Assembly (NCBI RefSeq): GCF_001431595.1
Contig: NZ_LDJO01000022.1
Location: forward strand, 1-64,000
DNA: 64,000 nt
Direction: 5' to 3'
DNA from: Stenotrophomonas acidaminiphila
GTDB taxonomy: Bacteria > Pseudomonadota > Gammaproteobacteria > Xanthomonadales > Xanthomonadaceae
Part shown: positions 7,186 to 15,030 of the stretch, in pieces
Layout: each line of letters opens with the position of its first letter
How positions within the stretch are numbered: the stretch's first letter is position 1
Notes under the pieces: generated by a model
The model's database searches: none
Told to the model about the DNA's origin: nothing
What the model saw: the letters and a program-made list of their open reading frames with translations, nothing else
Translations under genes and position numbers: made by a program

Positions 7186-8337
7186 TCATGGCCGAAGGCC
7201 CAAGAACGCTTCCCACTGCTCCATCAGCGTTCGCCGGCGTTCAAGGAGACTTCCGCGCCTATACGCCGCCTCGGCCTTGTTCCGGATGGCGTGGGCTAGA
7301 GCCATCTCGACCACCTCGTTCGGGGTCTCGGTCGTTTCGGCCGCCCAGTCGCGGAAGGTGGAACGGAAACCGTGGACGGTGAAGGGGAGCCCCAAGCCCT
7401 TCGGTGCCGGCTTCTGGACCAGATACAGCATGGCGTTCTCCGACAGCCGGAAGGGCGGCTCCTTCCGGCTCAGTGGCTTCAGGATCGCCAACGCGGCCGA
7501 TGTCAGCGGCACCGAGTGTTCCCGACCGCCCTTCATCCGGCCGGCAGGGATCGTCCAGACCGCGGCATCCAGGTCGAACTCGGACCACTGCGCCCCGACC
7601 ACTTCCTCAGTACGGGTGGCGGTGAGGATGGTGAAGCGGAGCGCGCGCCTGGATCTGGCGTCCCGCTCGGCGAGCGTGGCCATGAATGCCGGCACCTCGG
7701 TATAGGGCATGGCCGCGTGGTGCCGCCCCTTGGTGACCTTGGACGGCTTGGGCAGGAGGTTCTGCAGGTGGCCCCGCCACCTGGCCGGGTTCTCGCCTTC
7801 CCGCAGGCCATGGACCTTGGACCAGTCCAGAACCCGCTCGATGCGGCCGCGAACGCGGGTGGCCGTGACCGTCTTCTTCTCCCAGATCGGTCGCAGGCAG
7901 GCCATCACCATCTGGGTGTCGACCTCGGCCACCGGCGTGGCTCGGGCCGGGCCGTAGTCCCTCAGGGACTGGAACCACTGTTCGGCTTGGGCTTCGTTCT
8001 TCCAGCCGGAACGGTGCGCGGCGATATAGGCGTCCGCCGCCTCTCCAAACGTGGCACCAGCTGATTTCGCGGCCCGCCGGGTAGCGATGGGGTCGTCTCC
8101 GGTCACCAGCAGCTTGCGCTGGGCCACGGCGGCCTGCCTGGCTTCTGCCAGCGACACGACGGCCGCTGATCCCAGCCCCATCTCGCGACGCCTGCCGGCG
8201 CGCTGGTAGCGCAACACCCAGGACTTTGCCCCGGTCGGGCCGATGAGCAGGTACAGGCCGCCGCCGTCCGCGTGGTAGCCTTGCTTTGTCAGGGTCTGAA
8301 CCGCCCGGGCACTCAGGCGGTGGATCGGTCGAGCCAT
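7186..8337 (-). CDS. int: tyrosine site-specific integrase, P4 type
   Basis: A 383-aa integrase with the P4-family layout: an N-terminal DUF4102-like arm domain (residues 1-90, HADGGGLYLLI), a core-binding SAM-like domain (about 95-190) and a catalytic domain. Catalytic residues are visible at Arg242 (TATRTEE), His322-x-x-Arg325 (HGFRSTF), His349 (LAHAI) and Tyr359 (AAYRRG). It catalyses strand exchange between attP and attB and lies 135 bases from the probable tRNA-Ser att site, so it very likely integrated prophage 1. The ATG overlaps no other gene. Confidence 0.93.
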   Translation of the reverse strand: MARPIHRLSARAVQTLTKQGYHADGGGLYLLIGPTGAKSWVLRYQRAGRRREMGLGSAAVVSLAEARQAAVAQRKLLVTGDDPIATRRAAKSAGATFGEAADAYIAAHRSGWKNEAQAEQWFQSLRDYGPARATPVAEVDTQMVMACLRPIWEKKTVTATRVRGRIERVLDWSKVHGLREGENPARWRGHLQNLLPKPSKVTKGRHHAAMPYTEVPAFMATLAERDARSRRALRFTILTATRTEEVVGAQWSEFDLDAAVWTIPAGRMKGGREHSVPLTSAALAILKPLSRKEPPFRLSENAMLYLVQKPAPKGLGLPFTVHGFRSTFRDWAAETTETPNEVVEMALAHAIRNKAEAAYRRGSLLERRRTLMEQWEAFLGLRP

Positions 8338-8472
8338 CGAATCTGCCCCATCATCTGCCCCATGTTTCGGGCCGGGATTGTATGAGAAGGCAGGATAAGG
8401 GTGCGGAGTCGCAGGCCTTGATACTGCTGGGTTTTTAGCCTCGCAGAGAATGCTAGGGAAGGCCGAATCGGC

Positions 8473-8486
8473 CTCTCACTCCGCCA
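8473..8486 (+). other. probable attachment site: 3' end of a tRNA-Ser
   Basis: CTCTCACTCCGCCA has the form of the acceptor end of a tRNA-Ser including CCA and is followed at once by a strong terminator, as behind a real tRNA. Bases just upstream do not form a proper T-arm. This is what is expected where an integrase duplicates only the last bases of its tRNA target. The intact tRNA would be left of the window, so this half cannot be confirmed here. Confidence 0.5.
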
Positions 8487-8490
8487 GTTG

Positions 8491-8527
8491 AAAAACGTCT
8501 GCAAGCCCCGGGTTTGCGGACGTTTTT
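8491..8527 (+). terminator. strong terminator behind the tRNA-Ser 3' end
   Basis: A 14-bp stem with one G-T pair (AAAAACGTCTGCAA / TTTGCGGACGTTTTT) encloses GCCCCGGG. The flanking A and T runs make it bidirectional. It marks the right edge of prophage 1. Confidence 0.85.
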
Positions 8528-8714
8528 CGTTTCAGGATGCGTGTTCGTACCGCGGTCCTGGATTGGACGGACACGGCGCATGACTGGAAGATGTCCACCC
8601 GGTCGCGTGCAGGTGACGCATCACGCCGCATCGCGTACCATGGCCGCTGTCGAGCATCGACCGGGCCGCATCATGGGTCAGGGCGATCAGGACGGAAGAA
8701 TTCTTGAAGAAATC

Positions 8715-9068
8715 GGGGGTGCACTGGTTTCGACGGGGGTTGTGAAGTCGCTTGGCGCATGCCGAGGGGGTAGCTTTCCTCGTAAATCCAGCTGCACAAC
8801 TCATAGTTGCCAACGACGACAACTACGCTCTGGCCGCTTAAGGCCTAAGCCCCGAAACAGCTTGTGTCCGTGCTCGCTGCGTAGGGTCATCATCACGGAA
8901 TCGCATGGGGTGGCTGCCCGTCAGCCCCTAGCTAGATAAAGCGGGCTGGTTCCGGGATGCGCTTTGCGCGCCGTGCTGTTCCGGGGCGAGATACAACGGC
9001 GAGCTAAGCATGTAGTGCCGGGGATGGAGTGCCTTCGGACGGCGGTTCAATTCCGCCCACCTCCACCA
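8715..9068 (+). ncRNA. ssrA: tmRNA (transfer-messenger RNA)
   Basis: tmRNA rescues stalled ribosomes and tags incomplete proteins for degradation. The 5' end GGGGGTGC pairs with the 3' end GCACCTCC-like segment CCACCTCC before ACCA, forming the tRNA-like acceptor. The T-arm is GGCGGTTCAATTCCGCC at 9040-9056. The tag reading frame 8809-8841 encodes ANDDNYALAA and a TAA stop; the resume codon is GCC. The whole is 354 nt, the usual size. The ssrA 3' end is a common integration target, and the element that follows begins directly behind it. Confidence 0.95.
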
Positions 9069-9076
9069 ATACTTGA

Positions 9077-9107
9077 AAACCCAACCCTTATCGGTTGGGT
9101 TTTTTTC
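9077..9107 (+). terminator. ssrA terminator
   Basis: The stem AAACCCAACC / GGTTGGGTTT with a six-base loop and a run of seven to eight T residues lies eight bases after the tmRNA CCA end. Confidence 0.9.
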
Positions 9108-9373
9108 TGCCCGCAGCGCCAGTGTTGGCGCGGTTTCGGGCGGTAGCCTCTTTAGCGCCGCCCCTCTGACAGCGCCCGTTTCCGGGCCTTCTGGCTCCGT
9201 TTTCTCTCTCTGTTCTCTGTCCGGCTCTTTACCGGAAAACGCCCCGTACCCAGCAAAAACGCGGGTTTGCGCGTGCCGGGTTGCGTTTTTCGTCTGCTGT
9301 AGACGGCGCGACCGAGAATGCAACGGGCGTAAAAAAACCGCCCGGAGGCGGCGCATGGCGGAGGTGCTGACCA
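9108..9373. other. left-end non-coding region of element 2
   Basis: No gene is seen. The 15-mer at 9119-9133 (CCAGTGTTGGCGCGG) recurs at 62171-62185 in the same position relative to an ssrA-like end, and weaker similarity continues for over 100 bases. A further hairpin (AAAAACGC...GCGTTTTT, about 9257-9292) and an A-run with GC arms near 9330-9355 could end transcription of the leftward operon. This is the likely recombination-end region of the element. Confidence 0.5.
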
Positions 9374-9844
9374 TCAGCTTCTGGCCTGGATCATCCTGCG
9401 CTGCTGCTGCCAGTCCAGCGGCAGGCTGCCGTTGCGGATCAGGTGCTCCAGCGCGATCCCGCTGCCGTCGGTCAGGCAGGCCTCGACGACATCCGGAGCC
9501 AGATGCACCAGCCGCGCAATCGTGCTGACCCGCCCGGGGTTGAGTCCTTCGGCCTGCGCGATCTCGGTCATCGAGGTGAACCGCCCGTCGTCGAGCAGGC
9601 GTTGCCAGTGGTGCGCCATCCCCAGCGCCCGCACCAAGGCGCTGTCCTGCGCCGCTGCGCGTTCCTGCGCAGACTCATCCGCGAACGCCTGTGGCGTGTC
9701 GAGCGGCGTGATGATCTTGCGTCGCACGCCGCGCTTGACCAGCGTCCACGGAATGAACGTCTCCATCTTCACCCCGCCAGCCGGATTGGGGAGCTGGAAG
9801 GTGACCGCCTCGCCGGTGAACTTGCCGATGTCTTTCTTGGCCAT
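9374..9844 (-). CDS. ParB/HTH-like accessory protein of the serine recombinase operon (distal copy)
   Basis: A 156-aa protein with a helix-turn-helix segment in the middle (MTEIAQAEGLNPGRVSTIARLVHLAP) that resembles the KorB/ParB DNA-binding helices, followed by a conserved end SLPLDWQQQRRMIQ. It is a paralogue of the adjacent gene 9855-10223 and has an extra N-terminal beta-rich part. It is last in the leftward operon headed by DUF2924 and the serine recombinase. Its likely role is DNA binding in integration or excision control; this is inferred from the operon. Confidence 0.75.
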   Translation of the reverse strand: MAKKDIGKFTGEAVTFQLPNPAGGVKMETFIPWTLVKRGVRRKIITPLDTPQAFADESAQERAAAQDSALVRALGMAHHWQRLLDDGRFTSMTEIAQAEGLNPGRVSTIARLVHLAPDVVEACLTDGSGIALEHLIRNGSLPLDWQQQRRMIQARS

Positions 9845-9854
9845 GTGCTGTCTC

Positions 9855-10223
9855 CTACTCGAAGGACTGGATGATCTGGCGCTGCTGCTGCCAGTCGACC
9901 GGAATGGGGTTGCGCTGAAACCAGATCAGCGTGAGGCGTCGGGGCTGGCGACCTGCGAGCAGTTGCTCGACGATGTCCGGGGCCAGCAAGGTCAGGCGCA
10001 GCAGTTCATTGACAGTGCTGTGATGCAGCCCCTCCGCCCGGGCGATGGCCGCGCCGCTTTCAAACTCGCCAGCGTCCAGCAGGTGCTGCCAGTGAAAGGC
10101 TCGGGCGACCGCTTCGATGATCGTCGGGTCGTGCGCCACCGCGCCGGTGTCGGCCAGACGCCGACTCCCCCGGCGTTTGAACACCAGCGGCACGAAGGTT
10201 TCCAAGGTGCCGGAGTCGTTCAT
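9855..10223 (-). CDS. ParB/HTH-like accessory protein of the serine recombinase operon (proximal copy)
   Basis: A 122-aa paralogue of the next gene: both share a LLD-x-G-x-F/E segment, an HTH (AAIARAEGLHHSTVNELLRL), LAPDIVEQLL and PVDWQQQRQIIQ. Its ATG overlaps the recombinase stop, so translation is coupled. Such pairs accompany this class of serine recombinase in prophages and islands. A directionality or DNA-binding accessory role is likely but not shown. Confidence 0.75.
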   Translation of the reverse strand: MNDSGTLETFVPLVFKRRGSRRLADTGAVAHDPTIIEAVARAFHWQHLLDAGEFESGAAIARAEGLHHSTVNELLRLTLLAPDIVEQLLAGRQPRRLTLIWFQRNPIPVDWQQQRQIIQSFE

Positions 10224-11590
10224 TGCGCCTCCATCTCGACCAGTTCTGCGCCGATGCTGTCCGGGGCAAACTCACCGATCAGCGCCTTCCAGCCCAGCTC
10301 GCGCCAGCTCACTTTCAGGCCACCGGGGACGAGATCCACGCGCTCGACCATCAGGTTGACGATGCGGTGTCGCTCTGCCGGATACAGCCTCTCCCACACA
10401 TCGCCCAAGCGGTGCATCGCCATCACCGCCATGTCCTCGGTGATCTGCGCGCCGTTGCGCTGAATGAACTGGCAGACCGCCGTGATCGCCTCGGGGCTGG
10501 CCAGCACCGATTTGATCTGGGCGATGGCCGCTGACTCCACTTCGTCAGCCGGGATGCGCTCGTAGGTTTTGCCGCTCGCTCCGTAGCGCACTTCCGACTT
10601 CGACACGTAGTAGCGGTACTTGCGCCCGTTCTTGCGTGAGTAGGTCGGGTACATCCGCTCGCCGGTCGGCGCGTACAGCAGGCCGCGCAGCAAGGCATCG
10701 GTGCGCGACCTGATCTTGGTTTCCACCGACCGGGCGTGCCCGTCCTTGGCCAGCAGTTCATGCACCTTGCCCCACAGGCCGTGGTCGATGATGGCCGGAT
10801 GCGCGCCGGGGTACCACGTGCCCTTGTGCGACAACTCCCCGAGGTAGATGCGGTTGCGCAACAGCTTGTGCAGGTACTTCTTGTCGATGCGCGTGCCTGC
10901 GCGGGTGATGCCTTCCTGCGTCGTCCACGCCTTGGTGGTAATGCCCTCGGCGGTCAGGTTGGCGGCAATCTGCGTCGGCGAGCCGATGGTCAGCATCTCC
11001 TCGAAGATGCGCCGCACCACCGCCGCCTCGGTGTCGTTGATGACCAGCAGGCGGTTCTCGACGTCGTAGCCCAGCGGCGGGACGCCGCCCATCCACATCC
11101 CTTTGCGCTTGGCGGCGGCGATCTTGTCGCGGATGCGCTCGCCGGTCACTTCGCGCTCGAACTGGGCGAAGGACAGCAGGACGTTGAGCATCAACCGCCC
11201 CATCGACGTGGTGGTGTTGAACTGCTGGGTGACCGACACGAAGGACACGTTGTGGCGCTCGAACACCTCGACCATCTTGGAGAAATCGGCAAGGCTGCGC
11301 GTCAGACGGTCGATCTTGTAGACCACCACGATGTCGATCAGGCCGCGCTCGATGTCCGCCATCAAGCGCTTCAAGCCCGGACGCTCAGTGTTGCCGCCGG
11401 AGAAGCCGGGGTCGTCGTAATCGTCGGCCACCGGAATCCAGCCCTCGGCACGCTGGCTGGCGACGTAGGCGTGGCCCGCTTCTTTCTGCGCGTCGATGGA
11501 GTTGAACTCCTGATCGAGCCGCTCATCCGAGGACACCCGGCAGTAGACCGCGCAACGCTGGCGCGGCTTGTTGTGGGGAACGTCGTTCAT
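10220..11590 (-). CDS. serine recombinase (resolvase/invertase family, large type)
   Basis: A 456-aa recombinase starting MNDVPHNK, chosen because its ATG overlaps the DUF2924 stop. The N-terminal resolvase domain (residues about 12-155) has the nucleophile Ser20 in AVYCRVSSDE and the helices IDIVVVYKIDRLTRSLADF. The central 'recombinase' domain follows (PPLGYD...EGITTKAWTT), then a shorter C-terminal part with RYYVSKSEVRYG. It performs strand exchange through a Ser-DNA bond. It is the only recombinase inside element 2 and so the presumed integrase, with the ssrA 3' end as target by position. Confidence 0.88.
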   Translation of the reverse strand: MNDVPHNKPRQRCAVYCRVSSDERLDQEFNSIDAQKEAGHAYVASQRAEGWIPVADDYDDPGFSGGNTERPGLKRLMADIERGLIDIVVVYKIDRLTRSLADFSKMVEVFERHNVSFVSVTQQFNTTTSMGRLMLNVLLSFAQFEREVTGERIRDKIAAAKRKGMWMGGVPPLGYDVENRLLVINDTEAAVVRRIFEEMLTIGSPTQIAANLTAEGITTKAWTTQEGITRAGTRIDKKYLHKLLRNRIYLGELSHKGTWYPGAHPAIIDHGLWGKVHELLAKDGHARSVETKIRSRTDALLRGLLYAPTGERMYPTYSRKNGRKYRYYVSKSEVRYGASGKTYERIPADEVESAAIAQIKSVLASPEAITAVCQFIQRNGAQITEDMAVMAMHRLGDVWERLYPAERHRIVNLMVERVDLVPGGLKVSWRELGWKALIGEFAPDSIGAELVEMEAQ

Positions 11591-12045
11591 TCGTAACCCT
11601 CCCCAGCGCGGCGCAGGCCGAAGAACAATGGCCCCGACCACGGGGTGCCTGCGATGTGGCGCGCGACGGCGGACAGGCTTTTGAACTGCTTGCCCTCGTA
11701 GTCGAAGGTGCCGTCAGCGGTGACCCGGACGTGGTGATCCCGGTCGCCCCATTCGCGCACCAGCACGGTGCCCGGGGCCAGCGTGATGTCCCGGGCCTTG
11801 CGCGGCTGCTTAATCTTGGAGTGGCGCACGCCGATGTTGGCCAGCCGCCTGCGGGTATCGGGATCGAGTCCGCCGAAGGCTTCTTCCTGCAACTTGTAGG
11901 CGATGCGGGATTCCAGATAGACGCGATTGGTCTTGTCCGGGCGGCGCGGGAAAAATCGATCCCAAAGCGCCCAGACCTCGGCCATCGCCAAGGATGGCAA
12001 GGCCGCCACCTGCGCGGCCACCGATGTGTGTTGGTCGTTCATCAC
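11587..12045 (-). CDS. DUF2924 protein (RAMA-like C-terminus)
   Basis: The 152-aa protein matches my knowledge of DUF2924, which is found next to serine recombinases in proteobacterial prophages. The N-terminal half is helical (VAALPSLAMAEVWALWDRFF). The C-terminal half (VLVREWGDRDHHVRVTADG... then FKSLSAVARHIAGTPWSG) has the beta pattern and 'SLSAVA..I.G' signature of RAMA-type DNA-associated domains. It opens into the recombinase by a 4-base overlap. It probably acts with the recombinase on DNA. A repeated leader element lies 26 bases before its start. Confidence 0.8.
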   Translation of the reverse strand: MMNDQHTSVAAQVAALPSLAMAEVWALWDRFFPRRPDKTNRVYLESRIAYKLQEEAFGGLDPDTRRRLANIGVRHSKIKQPRKARDITLAPGTVLVREWGDRDHHVRVTADGTFDYEGKQFKSLSAVARHIAGTPWSGPLFFGLRRAGEGYE

Positions 12046-12047
12046 AA

Positions 12048-12233
12048 CTACTCCTGTTGATAGGGGGTTGGATGAACGCGCTGGTCGGGCAGGAAGCCAA
12101 GGCCAACTGCTCTTTGTTTTGGCTCGTCTGCGACAAGCGTGCGGACGATGGCCGCCGCAAGGATGGTAGTGATTTCGCCAGCACGGGCGCTGGCGGACAT
12201 CTCCGGGGGAGATGCAAGTTCGAGGTTCTTCAT
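12048..12233 (-). CDS. small hypothetical protein heading the recombinase operon
   Basis: A 61-aa protein, MKNLELASPPEMSASARAG..., with CGGAG as binding site before the ATG at 12233. No family is recognised. It stops two bases before the DUF2924 start, so it is the first gene of the leftward operon. Its last codons contain one copy of the repeated leader element. Confidence 0.65.
   Translation of the reverse strand: MKNLELASPPEMSASARAGEITTILAAAIVRTLVADEPKQRAVGLGFLPDQRVHPTPYQQE
12071..12101 (-). repeat. leader element copy 1 (upstream of DUF2924)
   Basis: On the leftward strand this reads TTGGCTTC-N9-CAGCGCGTTCATC, the same core seen in four copies at 27.7-29.1 kb. It ends 26 bases before the DUF2924 start. 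Here it also codes for the end of the upstream gene, and the hairpin partner is only partly conserved. Confidence 0.6.
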
Positions 12234-12328
12234 GACGGCTCCGGGGAATAGCAACCGTCAGGGATAGTGAGCCTGATCTTCCGAAGCGGATGGCAATTCC
12301 GGGTAATCTGCGGCCAAATTTTCGCGTT

Positions 12329-12367
12329 AACTAAACAGTTGACGGCCTTGCAGCGGGGAAGTACGAT
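12329..12367 (+). promoter_or_regulatory. promoter and operator of the XRE-ImmA pair
   Basis: TTGACG at 12339-12344 and TACGAT at 12362-12367 are 17 bases apart, a good sigma70 promoter. The inverted repeat AACT-AAAC-AGTT (12329-12340) overlaps the -35 box, and GTTAAC (12326-12331) is shared with a site before the next gene pair. This suggests autoregulation by the XRE protein. The leader to the ATG at 12404 is about 35 bases. Confidence 0.7.
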
Positions 12368-12403
12368 CACTCCATTAACCAATCACGCAACCAGGAAACA
12401 CCC

Positions 12404-12682
12404 ATGCCTTTCGGAGCCTTCATTCGCAAAAAGCGCGAAGAGAAGCAGATCCAGATGAACGAGTTCGCGCGTCAACTCGAGATATCGCCTGCCTACTGGT
12501 CACGCATCGAGCGCGACATGGAAAAGCCGCCCAAGGATGAGCTGATCCGCAAGGCGGCCGAGATTCTGGGCATCGACCCGGACGACGCCTTCGTGGAGGC
12601 CAGCCGTCTGCCCCCCGATATGCGCGACGATGTGGCCAGCGTGGTGCGGATGTACCGCCGGGAAGTAACGGAGAAAAAGTGA
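12404..12682 (+). CDS. XRE-family transcriptional regulator
   Basis: A 92-aa repressor-like protein. A helix-turn-helix spans residues about 5-60 (FIRKKREEKQIQMNEFARQLEISPAYWSRIER). It is followed directly by an ImmA/IrrE protease gene (ATG one base after the stop). In such pairs the XRE protein represses and the metalloprotease inactivates it. It probably binds the AGTT/AACT repeat at its own promoter. It may act as the lysogeny-type repressor of element 2 or control the two genes downstream. Confidence 0.9.
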   Translation: MPFGAFIRKKREEKQIQMNEFARQLEISPAYWSRIERDMEKPPKDELIRKAAEILGIDPDDAFVEASRLPPDMRDDVASVVRMYRREVTEKK

Positions 12683-13495
12683 ATGCCGGTTCTGACCCTC
12701 GACTACCGGCATTGCGACCGCAAGCGCCCCAAATTCATCAAGCACGTTGAGATCGAAGCCATCGCAGCACTCGCCCGCCAGCAGCTGGTGGGAAGCGGTG
12801 TTGATGCCATTGCCTTCGACACGCTGCGCCAGATCGACCGTTTGAAGATCAACGGTATCGACTTCGCGCTCGAGGTCAGCACTGATTGCGAGGTGCATGA
12901 CGAGGATGGCAACCACGTTTTCGGCATCTGCGAGTATGACCCCTACGCACCAGACACCGCGATGGTGTGCGTGTCGCCCGTCGGCGAAAAACTCAGTGAG
13001 CTGCTGGCTCTGAGCACGCTGGCACATGAACTCGGCCACGCTGTGTTCGATGCCCCAGGCTGGATCATGGACGGCAGCAAAGGCCCAGGACTGTTCGATG
13101 CCCTGGAGCCAGTCGTGCAGCGCGCCTACCGCACCACCACGCCGGACAGCGAGCACTTGGCAAAAGTACCTACAGCCCCATCAGCAGCACTGGCGACGGA
13201 AGTGCATTTTGCCGAGCTGCGTGCCAACGAGTTCATGGGCTCGCTGCTGGTGCCGCGCAAGCTCTTGAGCACGGCAGCTGAGGAGCTGGCATCGGAATAC
13301 AACGTCAGCATTCATCGTGGCCCGTCGCTTGATCCGGAGATTCCCGGCACCAGCATGCAACTCGCCGCCAGCGACGCCGCCGACATGGAATTGATGCAAC
13401 GTGCGCTGGCCCTGCGTTTTGGCGTCAATCCACGCTTTGTGCAGGTGCGCCTGCAACGCTACGGCCTGATCCGCCCGGAGAACGCCGTGCGCTGA
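12683..13495 (+). CDS. ImmA/IrrE-family metallo-endopeptidase
   Basis: A 270-aa protein with the zinc protease motif HELGH at residues 115-119 (STLAHELGHAVFDAPGWIMDG) and a downstream glutamate in HFAELRANEFMGSLLVPR, typical of IrrE/ImmA proteins. ImmA cleaves the paired XRE repressor on a damage or mating signal. It follows the XRE gene without a gap and is ended by a terminator. The C-terminal 70 residues are a helical domain that could be a sensor. Confidence 0.9.
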   Translation: MPVLTLDYRHCDRKRPKFIKHVEIEAIAALARQQLVGSGVDAIAFDTLRQIDRLKINGIDFALEVSTDCEVHDEDGNHVFGICEYDPYAPDTAMVCVSPVGEKLSELLALSTLAHELGHAVFDAPGWIMDGSKGPGLFDALEPVVQRAYRTTTPDSEHLAKVPTAPSAALATEVHFAELRANEFMGSLLVPRKLLSTAAEELASEYNVSIHRGPSLDPEIPGTSMQLAASDAADMELMQRALALRFGVNPRFVQVRLQRYGLIRPENAVR

Positions 13496-13514
13496 TCATC
13501 ACCATCCCATCCGC

Positions 13515-13538
13515 GCCGACCTCGTGTCGGCATTTTTT
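13515..13538 (+). terminator. terminator after ImmA
   Basis: The stem GCCGAC / GTCGGC with loop CTCGT is followed by six T residues after an A. It makes XRE-ImmA a separate transcription unit. Confidence 0.85.
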
Positions 13539-13547
13539 GAATCTCGC

Positions 13548-13558
13548 AGTTAACAACT
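13548..13558. promoter_or_regulatory. candidate operator before the two unknown genes
   Basis: AGTT-AAC-AACT is an inverted repeat 35 bases before the ATG at 13593. It shares GTTAAC and the AGTT/AACT half-sites with the operator at 12329-12340, so the XRE protein may control both units. No clear -35/-10 pair is seen. Confidence 0.45.
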
Positions 13559-13592
13559 CGCGCAATCGCGCACTTTACGAAGGAGTCTGCCT

Positions 13593-15017
13593 ATGCCTAC
13601 CGGTCACACCACCACCGCCCAGCAGGAGAAAGCGGTCAACCCGAAGTCGTCACCGAAGCGGGCGCGCGAGCAACGGTCAGATGATGGCCCTGCCATCCTC
13701 CCCGGAATGGAGCATTTCGTCGATCTGCTGCGCAAGGTCAAGCGTCCGGCGCTGGTGGTGCGCCTGCTTGAACTGGCCAGCGGCGACGCGTTGCCGGAAC
13801 TTCAGGCATTGGCCGATGCCTCCAAAGGAAAACTGCCGGTCGAATCCCGTCAGGCATTTTTCCACTGCGTGGCCAAACTGGATGCTGCCATCCGCCAGCG
13901 CCTCGAGGATGCCGTCGAACGAGTGATCCTGCTCAGCGATGACTACGGCGCTCAAGCTGTTCAGGCGGTGCTCGACGCCCGGCGCGAAGACGATGCCACC
14001 GTGCTCGCAATGCCCAGCGACCGCCATAGCCGCGCATTGCACCTGTATCTCCTGCAGGAGTTTCCCGAGGCTGGAGCACGCCGCGAAGCGCGCTTCGATC
14101 ACGCGGAGCACGAACAGGTGATGCACCGCCAGTGGAAAAGCGAGCACTTCTCCAGCCACTACCTTGGCCCCAAGGGCGTGGAGCCGAAAAATGGCGATGA
14201 CATCCAGGAAGCACTTCGCACACGGATTGCAGAGCTGTTCCCGCATGTGCCGAAAGAGCAAATCCTGATCGAGCAGTTTGTGCGGTGCGGCTTGTCCCAC
14301 GCACAGCGCGATGACGATGAAGATGCCGACGACGAGCCGCTGACACAGCTGCACACGCTGTGCGCAACCTTCAATGGTTCTACGGCGCATTACCGGCAGG
14401 TGGAAGACGGCCAGGTGGTCGACCACGAGGAACCAGCTGCCATGTCGGCACGCTTTTCCTGGGAACCGGCAACCGGGGCGCTGACAGTGTTCTGCGAAGA
14501 CCGGGAAAAGCGCCGGGAGCTTGCCACCATCTTCCGCGACGTGGCGCTGGCGCACGAGGGCGCGATTGACGACATGCCGATGCGTCAATTCGATCTGCTC
14601 GGGTTCTCGACCTCGGCCATGCTCAAGCGGCTGGAGCAGGATCGCATCGCGGACATCGAGCGCATCGACATTCTTCAGATCAAGGTGGCCAAGCCCTTTG
14701 AACAGTTGCTCGAACTTGGCGGCAAGACCGTCGCTCGGCAGCTGGCGAGCAAGATGGAGATCACCCGCGATCGGCGTGACAGCCGCAACGTCTATCAGGT
14801 CGCCTACGAGGATTACAGCGCCGAAGATCTGAGCCAGTACGCACTGGTACAGGTGAAGCTGGTGATGCGCATGGCCACACAGCCCCACCGCAAGGCACAC
14901 AACGTCGCCGTCCAGATCACAGCCCCCAACGGCCTGAACGACAAGAGTAAGACCGAGGACGACCGCAAGCGCGTACTGGAGCAGTTGATTCGCCTCGGCG
15001 TCTTGAGCGAATTCTGA
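13593..15017 (+). CDS. unknown protein of the XRE-ImmA module (474 aa)
   Basis: The ATG is preceded by AAGGAG. The protein is acidic and mainly helical, with a Lys/Arg-rich N-terminus, a stretch of Asp/Glu (RDDDEDADDEP, about residues 236-246) and a C-terminal beta/alpha part (YSAEDLSQYALVQVKLVMRM). I do not recognise the family, and there is no nuclease or ATPase motif. It is followed after 13 bases by another unknown gene, so the two form an operon behind XRE-ImmA. Functions such as effector or phage DNA-processing factor are open. Confidence 0.8.
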   Translation: MPTGHTTTAQQEKAVNPKSSPKRAREQRSDDGPAILPGMEHFVDLLRKVKRPALVVRLLELASGDALPELQALADASKGKLPVESRQAFFHCVAKLDAAIRQRLEDAVERVILLSDDYGAQAVQAVLDARREDDATVLAMPSDRHSRALHLYLLQEFPEAGARREARFDHAEHEQVMHRQWKSEHFSSHYLGPKGVEPKNGDDIQEALRTRIAELFPHVPKEQILIEQFVRCGLSHAQRDDDEDADDEPLTQLHTLCATFNGSTAHYRQVEDGQVVDHEEPAAMSARFSWEPATGALTVFCEDREKRRELATIFRDVALAHEGAIDDMPMRQFDLLGFSTSAMLKRLEQDRIADIERIDILQIKVAKPFEQLLELGGKTVARQLASKMEITRDRRDSRNVYQVAYEDYSAEDLSQYALVQVKLVMRMATQPHRKAHNVAVQITAPNGLNDKSKTEDDRKRVLEQLIRLGVLSEF

Positions 15018-15030
15018 GGGAGCGTCGACG

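Noticed and set aside
7372-8064. Plus-strand frame opposite the integrase
   Set aside because: Shadow of a complete tyrosine integrase with all catalytic residues.
8928-9374. Minus-strand frame across the tmRNA
   Set aside because: It encodes the well-known spurious antisense product of a tRNA-like 3' end (AELNRRPKALHPRHYML).
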